Shown: positions 19,820-30,561, counted from the first letter of the stretch. The stretch: 35,030 bases of DNA from Chara braunii (GCA_003427395.1 BFEA01000989.1:109392-144421); one strand, 5' to 3'. A program made the numbers and translations. Notes: generated by a model from the letters alone, not told the origin.

Positions 19820-20125
19820 AGTGAGAAGATAGTTGTTGAGCGAGAAAGAAAACTCTGAGAAAGAAAGGTTAGCGCAGAGAGAGAAAGTGGGCGCAAGAAA
19901 GAGAGAAAACTAGCGCCGAGGCGCAAAGAGAGGAGGCAGGATTACAAAGTGAGAATGAACGCTGGAGGAGAGTGCGACTGTAAAAGGGAAGACGAAAACA
20001 GAAAAAGAAAACAAGCGCTATGAGAGAAGCCTAGCGCAGAGAGCTGTTTAGTGCGGAGAGAAAAGGTTGAGCGCTAAGAGAGCGGACGAGCTCATAGAGA
20101 GAGTGAGCGCTAAAGAATTGCACAA
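19820..20125 (+). repeat. Purine-rich tract with recurring AGCGC units
   Basis: Strongly purine-biased sequence in which AGCGC or a variant (GGCGC, AGTGC) returns roughly every 17-40 bases, followed by AGAGAGAAA-like stretches. It lies just upstream of the right LTR, where the polypurine tract that primes plus-strand DNA synthesis is expected. Directly before 20259 only a weak GGGTGGGGG run is present. Confidence 0.6.
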
Positions 20126-21745
20126 GAGTGCGTCGCGGACGTCAACACAAGCTGCATCGGAAGTGGATGAAAACGTCCACAATTGTATCTGTTTTATATA
20201 CCAGATCGCGTCGCAAAACTTTGACTCAGCGGGGACGCTGGGTGGGGGTTTGGTATTATGTCGGAAGGCGCGGTGTTCCGGCCCTCCTCCGTGTGCCAAG
20301 TCCCTATCTGGTACCTGGGCTATAGTATGATGTGGACCAGTCCCGGTGGCGTTGCCCTCAGCAAAAGGGGTGTGCCACAGGACTTTCATTGGTCGACGCA
20401 GGCTTGGCGCCCTGCTGTACAGCAGAGCACAACCAGCCTGTGACCGTGGTAGCCGCTGGGTTCGCCCAGGGACGCGGGAGTGAAAGGACAGGCGCGGTCT
20501 TTTCTGTCGCGCGCTAAGATTCCCTCTACAGGGTTATGGGTTAGGTGTACGAAAGAAATAGAGGTCGCTAATAAAAAGGGAAAAGAGAAAAGCGGAACAA
20601 AGCGCCGAACTTGAACTCACTATGGTTAGGGGAAAATCAAGCGGCCTCGGGCCACTGTGATGTTACAGTTCCCTTTCCCTTTTTGCTTGTTGATTGTCAT
20701 CATTATTATTATTATTAATGTTACTACTTAATTTTCCTATGTTTCAGTTTTCCGCCTGTCGATCTGTCACTTCGCAGGGAAGGCTGTCGATTTGGGTTTT
20801 CGAACTGCAACTGCGGTCTTATGGTCTGGGGCTCTACCTACCCCTAGTATATCGCCTGTATCAGACCCGTTCGTCCGAACCTCGCGGTGGGTCCCCGATG
20901 GCCAGGTTAAGAGGCAAATACAGTGAGGACGAAAAGGAAAAAGAAAAAAAAGGTATAGTAAAAGAGAAAAAGAAAGGGAGAAGGATGAAAGTCGGGTCTT
21001 GGATTTGTGCGTGGAACCGCACCACTATTCAAGTGAGATTGCTTCGCGGAGGAAATTTGAACTGTCATCTTTTCTTTTCTGCGATTTTTTTTTAATTACT
21101 ATTATTATTATTAATTTTATTAATATTACTTTACCGGTTTTCAGGCGCGGCCCTCCTTTACCTTCCTTGTCACATCACGGGGAAGCCAACGGTTCAAATT
21201 TGGAACAATGGCCCGAATTGGCCGACCCCTTTTATTCCGTCTGAGAATATGTGCCGACTGAGTGTTGCGTGGTCAGGCCTCAAAAGAAGGGCGACCCGCT
21301 GCCGCATCGGTAGGAGACTTATCACCCCCCCATGAAGGGTCATAAGCCCCCTCCTTACCATCGGATACGGGCACCCGGTAGGAGTAGGTCAGTGGTCTGC
21401 GTTTGAAGTGAAAAGGTGCTCCGTCGATATTATATTATGGGATTACTGTGTCCAACCTGTGGTAATGAGATTTGACCGTTGGCGCCTCGCTTTTAATTTT
21501 CTTTTTCTGAAGACTATTTTCCTTTAAATTAATTAATATAGAAATTATAAAAAAACAGAGTGCAGAAATCTAAAAAGGGATACTCGAGACTTTCGTTTAG
21601 AACACAAGGGTCGCTGCCTCACCGGGTGTTATAAAAGGAGGACTGCTCCTGGGTTTTTGAGTGAGCGTGTGAGGCTGACGTGCTGCGAAAAGAGGGGAAA
21701 CGCTGAGGCTGTATTCTCCCGGCGGTTTGAGTCCTGTTCTGTCCT

Positions 21746-22330
21746 ATGCCCTCTAGTGCGTTACGGGCATGTAACGTTCTGAGCGTTGGCTATAGTGGGC
21801 GCCGCTATCTCTGGGTGGCTATGGCGTTGCATGGGTATAGACCCTGCTATTGGTACCACCAGATTCGATGGAAGCCTATGTCTGGGGAGGGGCCCTGGAT
21901 CACGGCTATACTCAATTCTGATGGGAGTGACGAGATGAGACTGAGGATCAATGTGGAGGGAGGAAAAGAGGAGGAGATGCGGACTGATGGAAGGCTGCAG
22001 GACGCTATCACGGAGACGAAAGACCGTGTGGAGAGGCGCTGCAGAAGAGACGGGGTGATGGCGAAAATGCAGGTAACTGTCTCATATCATGAGACTGAGA
22101 CCTCGATGGACACTGCGTACTGGGAACAGGCCCACCTGGAACGGGACTCAGGTGGGGAGAGTGAGATGAGCGAGGCGAAGGATCGGGAGACATACGTCAG
22201 ATCCTGGGTCAGGCTAGGCGAGATCCTGAAGCACCATAGAGCGGCAAACCCAGTGGAAAAGGGACCCGGGGCCAGCTCGCTACAACCAACGCCCAGAGGC
22301 CGCGGGCAGGAGAGAAACAAAAAAAACTGA
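21746..22330 (+). CDS. LTR-internal open reading frame, right copy
   Basis: 194 codons from an ATG. The N-terminal ~60 residues include LHGYRPCYWYHQIRWKPM, rich in aromatics; the rest is charged (RRCRRDGVMAKMQ, HETETSMD, SGGESEMSEAKD). The 87 bp encoding the aromatic part are identical in both LTRs. The difference pattern between copies looks neutral, so I cannot claim function. An LTR-encoded protein is known elsewhere (the superantigen of mouse mammary tumour virus), but nothing here resembles it. Confidence 0.25.
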   Translation: MPSSALRACNVLSVGYSGRRYLWVAMALHGYRPCYWYHQIRWKPMSGEGPWITAILNSDGSDEMRLRINVEGGKEEEMRTDGRLQDAITETKDRVERRCRRDGVMAKMQVTVSYHETETSMDTAYWEQAHLERDSGGESEMSEAKDRETYVRSWVRLGEILKHHRAANPVEKGPGASSLQPTPRGRGQERNKKN

Positions 22331-24281
22331 GCAAGGGGAAGAGACAAGTGTGACACGCGAGAGGCAGAACACATGCGCTGCGAAGAGGTCCACGAAGAAA
22401 AAAACTGAGAGTGAGCGGGAACGGGACGAGTTCGCGAAGCACGCCTGATGTCAACTGAACGGCATCTGTAGCGAACCAGAGGTGACGAGATGAGTGGTGC
22501 GCATAAGTGTGATGGGTGTGCTCAGACTGCAACATTCGTTTTTGACTTAAGCTTAAGCTGTACGGATGAGCATACTTGATCTTGTTAAAGATGGTTGACC
22601 TCAACTGTTGTCTCTACGTATGCTCTAAGTATGTCGTGACTAATAAGCTGCGGTGAACCTCCGTGACAAAAAGGTCAACAGTTTTCTTGCGAGACCGAGC
22701 ATGACGTAGATTGAGTTTGCGAAGGAGAGTGACAGGGCTATTGCGTCCTGAAAGTCGAGTCGTGACTGAGTCTGTGCATGCGGAATGTTCGACATGTAAG
22801 GGAGACGCAGCGAGAGAGAGAGAGGGAGAGACATGCAGGCAGCGGCAGTCAATATGAAGAGTAAATGCTCTTCGTGTGAAGAAGCTCGAGGTATACTTTC
22901 GCCTCAGTGAGTCGACGTTGTCTGAATAGAAGAGAGTCACTGAGGGATACTTGTCGCTAAGCCATCAAGAAAGGACTGGTTACGGTGTGCGCGTGCGACA
23001 CGTGGCGTTGTGCGGTGTGCAAGAAAAGGCCAGTCAGTGGAAGAGAAGTGTGGGTGAGCGAAGTGGGACGTGAGCCTGCGATGGACGACCGATGTCAACT
23101 GCTTTTCTCACACATACGTGGCATTCTTGCACCGGTTGCAGTAATGAGATGGTGAGAAGTGCGGAGGACGAGGAAGAGTGTGGAGGAAGGTAGTTGCGTG
23201 AATGAAAGGAGACGCGCTTCGGAAAGTCAACATGAGTAGGGAGAGGGATATGAGTTTTGTGTAGCGTGGCAAGTAGAAGGCTGCTGCTGATCCCGAGATC
23301 AGGTTGAGTGGACACAAGAGCCGAGCTGCAAGACACCTATACACGAAGGAGGGGAGAAACTACGTGGTAAGTGTGAAAGCCTGCGGGACAGGAGAGAAAA
23401 TATGACTGAAGAAGGGATGTCTATTCAGCTTTGAGTCGAGAGGAGAAGGGTGCGAGGACGAGATCACGAAACGATTACGAGTGAAAAAAGACGATTTAGA
23501 CGTGGGACCCTGTGAGAAGGTGGGGAGTCAAGAAGCATGTACAACAAGGGGGCTCGCGGTTGATGTCTACGAACAGCCTGGACACAGTCATGGAAGAGGA
23601 AAGGAAGGATGACTTACGATAGCTTGGGGATTTCGGTCACTACAGTGTATGACCGGGTCTTACGCTCGGGGTCTTGTGGTGAAAACAGAGCCTGGCATGG
23701 AGCGGAGCGTCTTCGAATGAATGTCTAGCAAGAAAAAGGGTGGCCGAGACAATAGAACTCTCGCTACGATGTTAGTACTCTTCCATTTTGCTTGGAGTTA
23801 TCTGCGTTTATGATGGTGATTCATCTGCGAATAGTAAATCAGCTCGAACCCACGACTTGTGTGGAGTTTTTGTTGCATTGATCAGTGATAGAGAGAGAGC
23901 AGAAGAGAAACTTTTGTGTTACTTATCTAGAGACCTGTTATTTTATGATTGATAGTTGTGGCTGGAAACGAGTACTCCATCATGGACTGGCTTGGATGAT
24001 GAGGAACTTTATATGTTTCATTTTCATCCTTGTCTCTTCAAAACAAGTCTAGGTGAGCTTTGAGCGAAAGTTTCTGATCACCATTGTTGCGTGACTTACT
24101 AAGAGAATTAAAAGCGGTGAGATCGAAGTAGAGGTCAGAGTTCCAAAGAATGTTTACTAACCCTGTGGCAGCTTCCTTGAAAGCGATCAAATTGAGCAAT
24201 TATCCGTGCCTTGTCAGCCCCTCCTCTCTCACTGGTTCTGATTCTCAAGTTGTATCGATGACCAACTGAAAGCTACTTTGG

Positions 24282-24287
24282 AATAAA
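24282..24287 (+). promoter_or_regulatory. AATAAA hexamer in the right LTR
   Basis: Same position relative to the LTR end as 4046-4051. In the right LTR this is where the element transcript would be polyadenylated. Confidence 0.3.
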
Positions 24288-25116
24288 GCAGAGAACATGG
24301 GAACCCCATTCATTATGAATGCAAGAGTGAGCGTGCCAAATTTGGCCTGGTGGATCCTATACTTGTCAGACAAGCAAACGTGGTAATTTTGTTGTTGACT
24401 GAAGATATGTGGTTGACTGTCAGCGATTCAAATGATTAATCCAATCATTTAAGAAGGACTTACACTTACAACATGTTATTCGTTAAAATAGGACATTGTA
24501 TTTTAAATTGGTATTCGCAAGCTACAATTTTCATGTTAAAATCACCATATTTTGGACTTAAATGGAACTTGGGCTACGATTATTGAACTCATTGATTGCA
24601 ATTGACAGACCATAAATTGAAAATGAACTGAAGATTCAAGGCAATCACGTACTGAGCATGATGGTTCAAGTGTGGATTCCATTACACTTCACTAAATTTT
24701 GTGAGTTAAACTTAAAAGCCGTTACCAAAATTAACATGGAGCTGTCAGGAATATGACTTCAATAGAAGTTAAACAGTCAAGTTGAACACAATAATGAGAC
24801 ATTGAACAACAAATTGAATGTTGAACTCTAGATTTCATCACACTCTCATCTGTTTTTGTGTGACAAATTAGAACTTTATCAAACTTCAAGACGTAGTCGA
24901 ACTTTATGGCAATGACACGATAGTTATGGAAAACTAACTTTAAGGCAATCACATGGTGATCGCACGTTATGAAGGACGAACTTTATGGAAGACTAACCTT
25001 AAGGCATGAATTCCATCGCACTTCGACAATTTATGTGCGCAGTACCAGTGGCTAGACGATAAAACCCCGTGCACTTGCATACATTGCAACTCAATCGAAG
25101 CATTAACTTTAAGGCA

Positions 25117-25138
25117 ATGACACAATTTGCCGTGTCAT
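25117..25138. repeat. Hairpin ATGACAC...GTGTCAT
   Basis: 7-bp perfect arms around an 8-base loop, within a GGCAATGACAC block of the surrounding repeat family. Confidence 0.8.
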
Positions 25139-25313
25139 TCAGTGACAATCGGAGGTGCACGTAATAAGACATTGAACGGGAAGGTTGTAAATGACGTCAG
25201 ACTCTGCATCAATTTTGACTAATTTTAAGTAGGGCGCATTTGACATGACATTGTGTGAAGTAGAAAACGGATGTCAATTGAATAGTTAATGCAATCATAT
25301 GGCAAACGAGATG

Positions 25314-25341
25314 GCAATCACACGGTTTACCGTGTGATTGC
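25314..25341. repeat. 28-bp perfect palindrome with a two-base centre
   Basis: Arms GCAATCACACGGT and ACCGTGTGATTGC are exact reverse complements around TT. It is a close relative of the hairpin at 25117 with different arm bases, so the dyad is kept while the sequence varies. Confidence 0.9.
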
Positions 25342-25771
25342 TTTAAAGTTAAGTATGGATTCCGTCGCACTTCGACAAATTACCATAAACAGACATGACA
25401 TTATTATGAACTTAAAGTCAAGTGAGTACCATGGATTCACTGCACTTCAAGAAATATTGTAACAACATCGAGAATACGAACCCTTTCCCCACACCCGGCG
25501 AATGGGATACGAATAATCATGTGTCGTTTATTCTGTCCCACAGCCTGCACAATACGTGACATGCACACGAACGAAAACGAAATGTCGGTAAATTAGAAAC
25601 ATCATCACATAATGAAGTTAACTTCAAAAATTGTTTAACCACCACCCAACCATCCCAAAAAAAGCAACCCTAAACTATTCACAACATCTGTCACCTTATC
25701 GTACAATAGACTCATCGCAATCCAGCAAGTCAAAAGAGAATATAGCCCCTTCTAAATTTCTGTCCAAAAAG

Positions 25772-26719
25772 TCATTTTGAAAATTCCTTTTCGAACCGCT
25801 TTTTGTAGCTGTAAAACTTGTTACGCGAGACACCGAGTACATTGTAGTACGCCCTAACGCGCATTGAATGTTCCAACTCTACAGGGCGGACACGTTTTTG
25901 CCCACCCTCATGTACTGTGAAATCCTTAATGCTTTGCATCCAGCACTCAACTCGCTCTACCGGACTCTTACTGTACAGTCCTTATCTCACCTTTCGCACT
26001 TCCTCAGGCGACACGTTGTAACAACATCGAGCCTTGCAACATGCCATGCCTCGCACCATGAGCAGTCTTTTTTCGAACAACATGTTTTTCGCTCTTTTGT
26101 ACTGTTCTTTCCTCCTACTGTTCCTGTTAGCCATGCTATACGTTCGTCTTTCGCCTGGCAGAGGTGCAGGCAGGATGTGTAGTATCGCCCTTCTCTCTGC
26201 ATCACCCCTGGCAGACGCTTCCGACCCAGACTGGCCCTGGACAGGAATCGCATCATCACTTTGCACCTGTGTTGGACTCGCCCGTGCTGTGGAAATTTCC
26301 TCCGAAGAACAGTCAGTGGCAACCAACTTCGTACTACTGGGGCTATCGCGAAGCAAAGGTCTACTGGAAGAGGACTGTTGTCCAGACGAGTAATCAGTGG
26401 CCACCAACTCCTCACTCTTGTCATCAGATGTTGCGAAAGAAGCACCCATCGACACACAACTGCTGCGCGCCAAATTGGAGGATTGCACCTCGCCAGGAAT
26501 GTGAAACTCGATCTGGGGGGCGGACGTTTCGTCGCCTGCGGACCGCAGTTGGATGCAACCTCCAAAACTCTCACGAAAAGCGAGATTTCTTTTTCTGGGG
26601 ACAGATGCAGCGAAGTGTTGGAACGACGAACTATCCGAAGAGCTAGTCGGGGCCAATTCCAGGTGTTGCAGCTGGCAATAGAAGTCGATGGCTTGTACAG
26701 TTTCCATACCCCAATTCAT
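25772..26719 (-). pseudogene. Transposase-like frame with Cys-rich motif and HTH-like segment, one in-frame stop
   Basis: Reads from an ATG at 26719 to a TGA at 25774-25772 (316 codons) through a single TAA at 25984-25982. The N-terminal ~190 residues are serine-rich and disordered-looking (SSSDSSSF, SGQQSSSSR). Then come a basic stretch (NSRRKEQYKRAKN), the cysteine cluster CCKARCCYNVSPEEVRKV, the TAA, LYSKSPVERVECWMQ, and near the end RVRAYYNVLGVSRNKFYSYK, which looks like a helix-turn-helix. Order and spacing recall, from memory, DNA-binding N-termini of repetitive proteins in mosses, charophytes and some protists. AAG|GTGAGA precedes the stop, so an intron donor is possible, but the frame staying open on both sides argues for a nonsense mutation. 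A further exon could start at 25544 after TTGTGCAG. Confidence 0.45.
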
Positions 26720-26759
26720 GCGGCCGTTCGCCGAGCCGTCCTTCGCGCCGTCATGTAAC

Positions 26760-26910
26760 CGTCTGCGCAGCGGATGCGATTGCCGTCATTGAAAGCGATC
26801 AAACTGCCCAGTGAGGATTGAATGGGTCATTCGAATTCACCTCCACAACCTGCAAAACAGCGTAGCAAACAATAAGCACATTTACCAAAGAATGAAGTGC
26901 CACCCCCCCC

Positions 26911-26912
<2 letters not shown>
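26760..26912. other. Intergenic, nothing recognised
   Basis: No supported gene between the transposase-like frame and the C homopolymer. Confidence 0.4.

Positions 26913-26956
<44 letters not shown>
26913..26956. repeat. Homopolymer of 44 C (G on the - strand)
   Basis: An uninterrupted run of 44 C preceded by CACCCCCCCCAA. It could form G-quadruplex (- strand) or i-motif (+ strand) structures. The length may be imprecise in the assembly. Confidence 0.9.
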
Positions 26957-26959
<3 letters not shown>

Positions 26960-27199
26960 CAAATTGCCGCACACGTAGGCGCGGTTTGGCAGATGGGTGG
27001 CACAAACGATTTGACGAACCGCGACATCCGCAGTGCGGCGACAGGTTGAATACGAGGCCATGAGAGGTCGAATACGAGAGAAGACATGGCTTCGCGACCC
27101 TCAGGCAAACCCCATAAGCCCCGACTAACGGGAAAACGATTTGGAGGCTGCGTGTCGGGACTACGGGCAACGACGATTGACGATAGACAATGAACTGAC

Positions 27200-28240
27200 C
27201 CCGTCACCTACACCGTCGTCAACCCCAACAAACCCCTACTAGGGAGATCCACAAGGGCAACACTTCACCACCAGGCCTCCGCAAGTGAGAACACACGGGG
27301 AAGATCAAACCGTCGAAAATGATGGTCAGATTTGCACGGAGCCCCAAAGTCCGCCCGGATCTGAAAATTTGCGGGCGTCGGAGAAGTACAGAGCTGGTTT
27401 TTGCGCGGCTGTTGTAAGCATAAGGACGTGCCAGCGGCCGCACATTAAGAACACCTTGCGCGAGTGCACAGGAGGAAAGATCTGCTGATCTCAAGTGCCC
27501 GCCGGACGATACCAATCGCACAGGACAGGGCAGCGGTGGAGCCACGAGCCGACAAACCGGCGCAGCGCGACCCCCAAAACACCCCCTTGAACACCGGCCC
27601 GCCCATATCCTCAAAGCGAGTTGCCAGGCAGAAGAGGTCGCGGAACTCGCACAACTCCGAATCGAGGACACGAAAAAAAAAATCAAAACGGATGAACGAC
27701 CCCCTGCAACCTCTACGAACCCCAATTTGCCCCACCGAGGAGGCGACCCTCGCTCGGCGCGCCGGCGACATCGACGTCTGGCAGCGCGAACACAAAAGCG
27801 CGCCGAAACACGAGCATGTCACCGACGAGATCCCACGAATCGCGACAGTCGAACCTCTTGGAGGGCGACCAAGATCGACGGCAGACCGAGAACGTATCCG
27901 GCCAATGTCACGGATGGCAACCCTTATAAACCCCGAAAAGGGGATTTTAAAAGTCGAGCAGTTTTGCGAACCCCACAGTCCACACGGAATGTACGCAAAT
28001 GCGAAGGACAGGCATCATGCGAACGACCGTCATATTTGAGGGGATCCTAGAAGTCCGCTGGGATCCGTGGTTCGCGTGCGACAGTGCACCAAGCACTCCG
28101 TTGTCTCGCGGCTCCAGTTATCGGAACGGGTGGTTTGTGGTTGCACAGAACGCAGGCGAACCGCTTCTTGGAACAGCTCAACGCAGAACGCAAACGGGGT
28201 CGGCCACCGACACCGTCGGCAACCCCCTCAAACCCCTATA
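27200..28240. repeat. Diverged satellite-related DNA
   Basis: Shares two blocks with the arrays to its right: a C-rich to TATA-like block (CAACCCCAACAAACCCCTAC at about 27219; CAACCCTTATAAACCCC at about 27919) and CCAAAGTCCGCCCGGATCTG at about 27344. Long open frames on both strands (for example 27464-28039 +) are expected from the GC content. I see no gene. Confidence 0.6.
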
Positions 28241-29384
28241 AGGCAATTCAACAAGCCAGCAACCGGTCCCACCTGAATGCATCAGACAATCAGCACACGT
28301 GCGACTGCGCAGGCCGTTGGAAAGGGCGGTTAAATTCACGTTGAACCGCAAAGTCCGCCCAGATCAGAATTTGGCGATTGCTGGAGTGGGAAGGAACCAC
28401 ATTCCTGCTTGCAAATGTCTGTTGGACAAGAGCAGGCAAAGAATAAATAGTAATCGTTGGCGTGCCAAGTTAGAAACAGGTGCAGTGAGGCCCGCAACAG
28501 GCCCCTATAGACACTGACTCTCCCCATGGATATAGCAAGCCCTTGCGGTGATTCAGTCGCAAATGGTGTTAGCCGTGACGCGGAGATAAAGAACACGACC
28601 CCGAAAGCAGGACCCCCCCTAGCAAACCCATCGAACCACGAGTTGTCCAGTCGACAAGTCGAGGGCCGATGCGCTTGCTACGAATGTCAGCACATGACAG
28701 CGCGAACCTCAATGCACGCTGATACACGGTAGCCACACCGACGAGATCGCATGCACCACGATGATGACACCCCTTTCGGCAACCCCCTCAAACCACCCCT
28801 TAAACCCCTATAGGGCAATTCAACAAGCCAGCAATCGGTCCCACCTGAATGCATCAGACAATCAGCACACGTGCGACAGCGCAGGCCGTTGGAAAGGGCG
28901 GTCAAATTCACGTTGAACTGCAAAGTCCGCCGAGATCCGAACTTGGCGATTGCTGGTGTGGAAACGAACCAGTTTCCTGCTTGCAAATGTCCGTTGGATA
29001 AGAGCACACAAAGAATAAATAGTAATCGCAGGCGCGCCAAGTTAGAGACTGGCGCAGAGAGGCCCTCAATAGGCCCCTATAGACACCGACTCTCCCCATG
29101 GACATAGCGAGCTCTTGCGGTGATTCTGTCGCAAATGGTGTTAGCCGGGATGCGGAGATGAAGAACATGACCCTGGAAGCAGGACCCCCCCTAGCAACCC
29201 CATCGAACCACAAGTTGTCCAGTCGACAAGTCGAGGTCCGATGCGCTCGCTACGAATGGCGGCACATGACAACGCGAACCGCAATGCACGCTGATACACG
29301 GCAGCCACACCGACAAGATCGCACGGACGACGATGACGACACCCCTTTCGGCAACCCCCTCAAACCCCTGCAAAGCGATTTTCA
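28241..29384 (+). repeat. Two tandem copies of a ~572-bp satellite unit
   Basis: GGCAATTCAACAAGCCAGCA starts a copy at 28241 and again at 28813, and the copies align to about 29360, where a third unit begins (CAACCCCCTCAAACCCCTGC) and diverges. Each holds CAAAGTCCGCC-GATC--AA-TTGGCGATTGCTGG (28350, 28921), AAGAATAAATAGTAATCG and a C-rich to TATAAG or TATAGG block. Copies are roughly 90% alike by eye. Confidence 0.85.
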
Positions 29385-29569
29385 CTGCCAGCAATTTTGC
29401 GCATCCGAAGGTCTTTGGCGACCAAAGCGAATGCGAACCGTCCTACCTTCAGATAACGCTCGTGAAATAGTTCAGTCGGTTCGTCGACACTCTGGCGATC
29501 GCGAAGTTCGGATCTCGGCGGACTCCAGGTTTCAACGCAACTTCTGATCGCCGCGATTGGACATGTTTT
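29385..29569. repeat. Junction between satellite types, with an inverted core copy
   Basis: At about 29493-29537 the core occurs in reverse orientation (GCGATCGCGAAGTTCGGATC then TCGGCGGACTCCAGG), opposite to all other copies. It marks the switch from the 572-bp to the 248-bp array. Confidence 0.7.
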
Positions 29570-30561
29570 GATCGTCGGAGGCCATAGGCCGCGCTAAAAT
29601 GCTCGCTTTGACAAACGGCTCACGCGGGCAACTTCACCGCCTGCAACCCCCTTAAACCCATATAAGCCATTGCAACTCCAAGCGAGCATTCCGCTCACCT
29701 AATCATCTGTATGGCCTCTGACAATCAAAACACATCCGATTGGGGCGGACAGATTAGCGTGGAAACCCAAAGTCCGTCAGGATCCGAACTTGGCGATCGC
29801 TGGAGTGGCGCAGAACCAATCGTCAGAGGCCAGAGGCCTCGCTAAAATGCTCGCTTTGAGAAATGGCTCATGCGGGCAACTGCACCGCCTGCAACCCCCT
29901 TAGACCCATATAAGCCATTGCAACTGCAAGCGAGCATTCCGCTCACCTAATCATCCGTATGGCCTCCAACAATCAGAACAAGTCTGATAGGGGCGGACAG
30001 ATTAGCGTGGAAACCCAAAGTCCGCCGGGATCCGAACTTGGCGATCACTGGAGTGGCGCCGAACCGATCGTCGAAGGCCATAGGCCGCGCTAAAATGCAC
30101 GCTTTGAGAAATGGCTCACGCGGGCAACTGCACCGCCTGCAACCCCCTTAAACCCATATAAGCCATTGCAACTGCAAGCGAGCAATCCGCTCACCTAATC
30201 ATCCGTATGGCCTCCGACAATTTGAACACGTCCGATTGGGGCAGACAAATTAGTGTGGAAACCCAAAGTCTGTTGGGATCCGAACTTGGCGATCATTGGA
30301 GTGGCGCGGAACCGATCGTCGGAGACCATAGGCCGCGCTAAAATGCTCGCTTTGAGAAATGGCTCATGCGGGCAACAGCACCGCCTGCAACCCCCTTAAA
30401 CCCATATACGCCATTGCAACTGCAAGCGAGCATTCCATTCACCTAATCATCCGTATGGCCTCCGACAATCAGAACACGTCCGATTGGGGTGGACAGATTA
30501 GCGTGGAAACCTAAAGTCCGCCGGGATCCGAACTTGACGATCGCGGGAGCGGCGTGGAACC
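29570..30561 (+). repeat. Four tandem copies of a 248-bp satellite unit with nested dyads
   Basis: Units start GATCGTCgGAGGCCATAGGC at 29570, about 29818, 30066 and 30314. Each contains an outer dyad CGGAGGCCATA...TATGGCCTCCG and an inner dyad AATGCTCGCTT...AAGCGAGCATT, 11 bp each in the best unit, enclosing CAACCCCCTTAAACCCATATAAG, and ends with the CAAAGTCCGCCGGGATCCGA core followed by ACTTGGCGATC. Units are over 90% alike by eye. Confidence 0.9.

Larger units (their letters stand above)
20259..24470 (+). mobile_element. Right (3') long terminal repeat
   Basis: 4.21-kb direct copy of 79-4231. It starts TGTCGG where the left copy has TGTAAG, and ends CTTACA, followed by unrelated AT-rich DNA. 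It retains about 38 bp (near 22417-22455) and about 83 bp (near 24033-24116) missing from the left copy and has the 1638-1812 region once. The two LTRs are identical at insertion, so about 5% divergence implies an old insertion, fitting the decay of gag-pol. Confidence 0.8.
24471..25544. repeat. AT-rich flank with a degenerate ~340-bp repeat and dyads
   Basis: TGGATTCCATCGCACTTCGA-like blocks occur at 24673, 25007, 25356 and 25432; the first three are 334 and 349 bp apart. AACTTTAAGGCAATCACAyGG-like blocks accompany them (about 24940, 25105, 25310, and inverted at 25326-25352). No coding frame is convincing. Composition changes sharply at 24471. Confidence 0.7.

Noticed and set aside
26034-26758. 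Overlapping + strand open frames (up to 165 codons) opposite the transposase-like frame
   Set aside because: Three overlapping frames with Cys/His/Arg-rich, low-quality composition; they mirror the - strand frame, which has recognisable motifs.
27464-28039. 191-codon + strand frame
   Set aside because: Lies in satellite-related GC-rich DNA with long frames on both strands; basic low-complexity product with no motif.
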